Position numbers and translations under genes: made by a program
Notes under the pieces: generated by a model
The model's input: the letters and a program-made list of their open reading frames with translations, nothing else
What the model was told of the DNA's origin: nothing
The model's database searches: none
From: Flavobacterium sp. UBA4098
GTDB lineage: Bacteria > Bacteroidota > Bacteroidia > Flavobacteriales > Flavobacteriaceae
Assembly: GCA_002382495.1 (NCBI GenBank)
Contig: DFXW01000015.1
Location: forward strand, 98,973 to 162,972
Direction of reading: 5' to 3'
Length of the DNA: 64,000 nt
Part shown: positions 59,860 to 64,000 of the stretch, piece after piece
Layout: each line of letters begins with the position of its first letter
How positions within the stretch are numbered: the stretch's first letter is position 1

Positions 59860-59867
59860 CAAATCTA
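59860..59867 (-). promoter_or_regulatory. -7 promoter element for the E1 dehydrogenase
   Basis: TAGATTTG on the minus strand matches TAnnTTTG. It ends 24 bases before the preferred ATG at 59835 and 6 before the one at 59853. Confidence 0.45.
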
Positions 59868-60009
59868 ATTAAAAACTACATATTTTCATACTACCACTAC
59901 GAATTAAAATTAGCTTTTTGTAATCAATTTCGATATTTGTAGTATTTTGTTGAATTATTATTGGTCAAAACATAATTTGTTAAATAATTATGTAATTTTT
60001 TAACTTGTA

Positions 60010-62838
60010 CTAAAACCATTTTCTATTGAAAAGGTTAACTAATGTTTTAGGTGAAAAAGTAATCACAAAACGAATTTTTTCATTGTATTTTTCTTGTGTA
60101 ATTTCTAAACCGTTATTCGAGTAAACAGGAAAATACAATTCAAAATAATCAGTTACTAAATTCAATCGAATGCCATTATCATAGACGAATTGAGCAGATT
60201 GATTTTTGTTTTTTACTAGTCCAAAATCACCATAGATTTCAATCCATCTCCAAATATTGAAACTGCCATTTACAGTTCCCATCCATTGATTGGCATAAGC
60301 GGTATTCAACTTCGATTTGAACCCTCCTTCCGCTTGAATGTATTGCTGGCTAAAGAAACCACTACTTTCAGATCGTCCATAAAAATTGTAGTCAAATAGA
60401 TAATCAGTGGGTCTGTCTAAAGCAAAACTAAAATAATTGGATTTGGTTTTGTTATATAAAAAAGCGCCTATATACAATCGTAAATTCACTTGACGGTTAT
60501 TTTCAAATAGCTTTCTGTATTCGAATTCCGCAGCAATCTTACCAAATTTACTTGCCAATTGAATATCGCCATTGGAACTAATATGCTTTGTTATTTCAGT
60601 TTTTGAAATATAATAGCGGGTATTGAATACGGAATAATTGGCTTCCAAATCTGTAGGGACAATTTTACTTTGATCTCGAGTAACAATGACTTGTCTTAGC
60701 AAAATTCCCTCTTTGGTATTGTCTCTAAAATCAGGTTTTCGAAATCTAAATTCCACAGCTGGGGTAATTTTAGTATAACTTGCATCAGGCGCATAATGGA
60801 AATAAGATCCTGAAAAGAGATACCTAATGGAATATAATGATCCATTTCTTCGATTGTCATTGATTATAAATCCCCCACCACCAGATAAGTTTTTTGATTT
60901 TGTTGAATAGGAGGGAGCCAAATCAAAAATAAAGGGTTTGTCTAAAATAGTTTTATTATGCAAACGCAAACCGGGTGAAAGCCCATCATACAAATTATAA
61001 GTTAAAGTAGGTATGTACAATATTTGATTGTAATAGGAATCTTCTAAATCCTTCATGAATACACATTTAACAGGTCGATTGTTTGGAAAAAAACCTTCTA
61101 GTTTGTTCCAATTATTACGCAAATTGTATTCGGGAACTTCGTTATTGTAATTCAGAATAATTTTATCGGCTTGCTTTCTTGGAATCGTAAATGTGCTATC
61201 ACATTCTTTTAAATCCAACCAATCTTTGAAAACAATTTCTTTCTTTTTTAATCCGTAAATTGGAATTGGAATCGGTAGATCAGTTTTGTTTTTTATTGAA
61301 AATGTAATACTGTCTTGAGTTTTAGATACGTTGGTAAATTTGTAATCAATTAATTCTCTCGAATGAACGATAGTGCTAAAAAACCAATCAATATTCTTGG
61401 TTGTGTTTGATTTTAAAATAGTTTCAAAGTCTTTGTCTGTTGTTTGTTGGACTTTGTTCAAATTGTAAAATTGACGAATGCTATTTTTCACGATTCCTTT
61501 TTGAAGGTAATTGTCAAGAAAACGAATGCTCAATCCAGCTCTATATTTACTGGCAATTTGTTCGTTAAATTTTATCAAATCGGTTTTAGCACTTCCTAAA
61601 GACTGATCCAAATTTTTTCGTGCCATTAGCATATAAAAATAGCTGTATTGCTCGTTAAACTTCAGATTGGCTAAATTGTATCTTTTTAATATTTTGAATT
61701 TAGATGCCTTCCCAAGCATGGTAACATCGGCATGATATTGCTCTATATATTGAATCATTGCATCCATTTGGATGGCATCGTAAATCCAGTTGTTTTTTCT
61801 TGGATCCAGCTGTAAACTGGTCTTTAGATAGGTTTCCAAATAGGTTTTTAAGAATTTAATTTCAAATAGAAAATCATCTTCAAACGGATTCATAAATTGC
61901 GGTAATTGGTTCAATCCATAAAACGGATTTCGGTCATAATTCGTTTGGGATACTAGGATTTTTTGATGGGGATATAATCCAATAAATTCATTCGCAAAAT
62001 TGGCAATTCTATTGATTATAATAATTTTTTGAATGTCATCTAATTTTGTAGTATTGATGTCTGTTATAACTTCGTTATGATCGTTATGGTAACTTTTGAA
62101 ATTAGATTTGGATTGAATTACGATACTAAAGTCGGTCCTATTTTCATCCTCTAAAAAGTAACTCATTTGATTTTTTTCTTCCATTTGATGCGTGATCACT
62201 AAATCTGTTGTGAGTGCTGCTTCTTTTGGAATTTTAAATTGAATATTAAAATCACAACTACTATTGGCAATATCGTCTAAGTTACTGTTACTGTATCTTA
62301 CAAAATCGTTGTTTTCATATCTTGCTGGAGTGATGTACCAATTTTTAAGATGTAAATTTCCATTAGCAGCATATCCATATTTCGTAAACTGATCGCTAGG
62401 AATTTTTGAAAAATAGGTTAGAAAGAGTGAAACGGATTGATTAGGAGCTAACTTGTCCCTCAAGTCTACGGTAATTAAATCGGGGTTTTCTGAGGTTCTA
62501 CTCCAAGATAGAAATAATTTATCTACATTCAGAATGGTTAAATTAGAAGTTCCACCACGTTCCGCTTCAGTAGCCAAATGGAATCCTCTGTAGAATTCAT
62601 CAGAAAAACGATTCGCTAAAGGAGTGTTTTTATTGGAGTAGGCGGTATTCCAATCATTTAATACTAGAGAAGAAAGAGTGTCGTTGGTTTGATTAATAAA
62701 GGTAATTTCTTGTTGAATTCGAAGTGTGTGTGTTGCAGGATCCAGTTCAACCATCATCTTAGATTGATGTTGTGCCATGCTACTTATTGATGATAACATC
62801 AATAGCAAATACAATACTATTTTGAGAAATGATTTCAA
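60010..62838 (-). CDS. M1-peptidase-like protein lacking HExxH, with C-terminal barrel
   Basis: The 942-aa protein has a signal peptide (1-22, SSMAQ). The N-terminal half follows the M1 (gluzincin) layout: a beta-sandwich (LDPATHTLRIQQEITFINQT) and a helical domain with NWIYDAIQMDAMIQYIEQYH in the place of the usual catalytic region. No HExxH zinc motif is present anywhere. The C-terminal 300 residues alternate as in an outer-membrane barrel (SIRYLFSGSYFHY, FEYRKLFE, final IRFVITFSPKTLVNLFNRKWF). It is probably an inactive peptidase fold tied to the outer membrane. Function unknown. A near-consensus promoter (TTG-N18-TACCTTG) lies upstream. Confidence 0.72.
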   Translation of the reverse strand: MKSFLKIVLYLLLMLSSISSMAQHQSKMMVELDPATHTLRIQQEITFINQTNDTLSSLVLNDWNTAYSNKNTPLANRFSDEFYRGFHLATEAERGGTSNLTILNVDKLFLSWSRTSENPDLITVDLRDKLAPNQSVSLFLTYFSKIPSDQFTKYGYAANGNLHLKNWYITPARYENNDFVRYSNSNLDDIANSSCDFNIQFKIPKEAALTTDLVITHQMEEKNQMSYFLEDENRTDFSIVIQSKSNFKSYHNDHNEVITDINTTKLDDIQKIIIINRIANFANEFIGLYPHQKILVSQTNYDRNPFYGLNQLPQFMNPFEDDFLFEIKFLKTYLETYLKTSLQLDPRKNNWIYDAIQMDAMIQYIEQYHADVTMLGKASKFKILKRYNLANLKFNEQYSYFYMLMARKNLDQSLGSAKTDLIKFNEQIASKYRAGLSIRFLDNYLQKGIVKNSIRQFYNLNKVQQTTDKDFETILKSNTTKNIDWFFSTIVHSRELIDYKFTNVSKTQDSITFSIKNKTDLPIPIPIYGLKKKEIVFKDWLDLKECDSTFTIPRKQADKIILNYNNEVPEYNLRNNWNKLEGFFPNNRPVKCVFMKDLEDSYYNQILYIPTLTYNLYDGLSPGLRLHNKTILDKPFIFDLAPSYSTKSKNLSGGGGFIINDNRRNGSLYSIRYLFSGSYFHYAPDASYTKITPAVEFRFRKPDFRDNTKEGILLRQVIVTRDQSKIVPTDLEANYSVFNTRYYISKTEITKHISSNGDIQLASKFGKIAAEFEYRKLFENNRQVNLRLYIGAFLYNKTKSNYFSFALDRPTDYLFDYNFYGRSESSGFFSQQYIQAEGGFKSKLNTAYANQWMGTVNGSFNIWRWIEIYGDFGLVKNKNQSAQFVYDNGIRLNLVTDYFELYFPVYSNNGLEITQEKYNEKIRFVITFSPKTLVNLFNRKWF

Positions 62839-62907
62839 CTTTAAATGATTTATCTACAAGGTACAATTTAATAACCGAAAACAATTCAGAATAGGATAAT
62901 CTAACGA

Positions 62908-63630
62908 TTAAAAGTTAGGACTTAAGTCGAATTTTTTATAGAAAGCGTCAATTACTGCGACTACTTCATCTTCGGTGTCTACAATTTTTATTAGATCTAA
63001 ATCAGAAGCACTCACAGTTGCCTCGCGTTCTATTAAAACTGTTTTTATCCAATCAATTAGGCCAGACCAAAAAGCTGTTCCTACTAATACTATTGGGAAA
63101 CGACCTATTTTTTTGGTTTGAATCAAAGTGATGGCTTCAAATAGTTCGTCCAAAGTTCCAAATCCTCCTGGCATCACTACGAATCCTTGTGAATATTTTA
63201 CAAACATTACTTTTCGAACAAAAAAGTAATCAAAGTTCAAATTTTTATCACGATCAATATAGGGATTATGGTGTTGTTCAAATGGCAGTTCAATATTCAA
63301 TCCTACAGAAGTTCCTCCACCTAAATGGGCTCCTTTGTTTCCTGCTTCCATAATACCTGGACCTCCGCCAGTAATTACGCCATAACCCGCTTTACTAATT
63401 TTATAAGCAATTTTTTCAGCTAGTAAATAATAGGGATCTCCAGGTTTAATTCTAGCTGAGCCAAAAATACTTACACAAGGTCCGATACGTCCCATGGCTT
63501 CATAACCATTGACAAATTCAGACATGATTTTAAAAATACCCCAACTGTCATTGGCACGAATTTCATTCCAATCTTTTTGATTGAGTTGGGCTTGAAACTC
63601 ATTATCTTCGGTACTATCGTGTAATTTCAT
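62908..63630 (-). CDS. LOG-family (TIGR00730) Rossmann-fold protein
   Basis: The 240-aa protein has the LOG motifs: VSIFGSARI near residue 55, YGVITGGGPGIMEAGNKGA (about 93-111), FVRKVMFVKYSQGFVVMPGG and PGGFGTLDELFEAITLIQT (the PGGxGTxxE phosphoribohydrolase motif). Characterised members release base from nucleoside monophosphates, such as cytokinin riboside 5'-phosphate. The natural substrate in Bacteroidota is unknown. It stands between uvrA and the M1-like gene on the same strand. Confidence 0.92.
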   Translation of the reverse strand: MKLHDSTEDNEFQAQLNQKDWNEIRANDSWGIFKIMSEFVNGYEAMGRIGPCVSIFGSARIKPGDPYYLLAEKIAYKISKAGYGVITGGGPGIMEAGNKGAHLGGGTSVGLNIELPFEQHHNPYIDRDKNLNFDYFFVRKVMFVKYSQGFVVMPGGFGTLDELFEAITLIQTKKIGRFPIVLVGTAFWSGLIDWIKTVLIEREATVSASDLDLIKIVDTEDEVVAVIDAFYKKFDLSPNF

Positions 63631-63688
63631 AGTTTTAAATTTTGGTAGCTTTTCATGTCTTATTACGAATAGCTAGATTTACGACCCA

Positions 63689-64000
63689 CTAAACTAATTC
63701 TTTTTTCAAAAATTCAGCAGTATAGCTTTTTTTATTTTTTACTATTTCTTCAGGAGTTCCTTTGGCTACTAATTGTCCGCCACCTTTTCCACCTTCTGGA
63801 CCAATGTCAATAATATAATCGGCTAGTTTAATCACATCCATATTGTGTTCGATTATCAAGATGGTATTTCCTTTGTCTACCAATTTATTAATCACCCCCA
63901 TCAAAACTCGAATGTCTTCAAAATGCAAACCTGTTGTAGGCTCATCTAAAATATAAAAGGTATTTCCTGTATCTTTTTTAGAAAGTTCTGTTGCCAATTT
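63689..64000 (-). CDS. uvrA: Excinuclease ABC subunit A, C-terminal end
   Basis: A partial frame that enters from the right edge, with 103 residues seen. It has KLATELSKKDTGNTFYILDE and PTTGLHFEDIRVLMGVINKL (Walker B and D-loop of the second ATPase), ILIIEHNMDVIKLADYIIDI (switch His) and the closing GPEGGKGGGQLVAKGTPEEI. UvrA recognises DNA lesions in nucleotide excision repair. The rest lies beyond the window. Confidence 0.95.
   Translation of the reverse strand, partial: KLATELSKKDTGNTFYILDEPTTGLHFEDIRVLMGVINKLVDKGNTILIIEHNMDVIKLADYIIDIGPEGGKGGGQLVAKGTPEEIVKNKKSYTAEFLKKELV

Overview
The window looks like a chromosomal segment of a Bacteroidota bacterium, most likely Flavobacteriaceae close to Flavobacterium. 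It is AT-rich. Several genes are preceded by the Bacteroidota promoter signature (-33 TTG, 17-23 bases, -7 TAnnTTTG). Rho carries a long N-terminal insertion. A giant adhesin ends in a gliding/type IX secretion sorting domain and is followed by a PorP/SprF partner, and the branched-chain 2-oxoacid dehydrogenase E1 alpha and beta subunits are fused.

Layout. 1-13.8 kb is mostly housekeeping: a partial ABC exporter, truA, a YfcE-like phosphodiesterase, a TPR histidine kinase with its LuxR-type regulator, a DUF4293 membrane protein, rho, an M14 carboxypeptidase, a DbpA-like helicase, a PhnA/YjdM-like protein, coaD, ddl, a PASTA protein and an RluD-type pseudouridine synthase. 13.8-18.05 kb is an AT-rich accessory island on the minus strand. 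It holds a 2-TM protein, a two-gene TIR module (a ThsB-like TIR protein plus a TIR-like domain fused to a RipA/8xMP-like membrane domain), a lipoprotein with a 56-aa membrane protein, a DUF805 protein, gene remnants, and three copies of a dispersed repeat that carries a promoter-like sequence. 18.05-26.3 kb holds a DUF1801 gene, yaaA and a complete trp operon (trpL-E-G-D-C-F-B-A). That operon has a classical attenuator with a WWW leader peptide, and a 23S-IVS/avd-type four-helix-bundle gene lies between trpD and trpC. 26.3-33.7 kb holds clpB, ytxJ, a pterin dehydratase, a redox/thiol cluster (TPMT-HMA fusion, small membrane proteins, thioredoxin) divergent from a rhodanese, and a gapN-like dehydrogenase. 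33.97-56.35 kb is one 7460-codon gene for a repetitive cell-surface protein, followed by its sprF-like partner. 57.4-64 kb holds the fused E1 dehydrogenase, an M1-peptidase-like protein without HExxH and with a probable C-terminal outer-membrane barrel, a LOG-family protein and the 3' end of uvrA.

How parts work together. The trp genes form one attenuated transcription unit. The giant adhesin and its SprF partner look like a type IX secretion cargo/partner pair. The histidine kinase and regulator are a two-component pair with unknown output. The most promising undescribed module is the TIR pair at 14.66-15.89 kb, which resembles a Thoeris-like sensor/effector arrangement with an unusual membrane effector. 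All functions are read from sequence motifs only; no database search was run.
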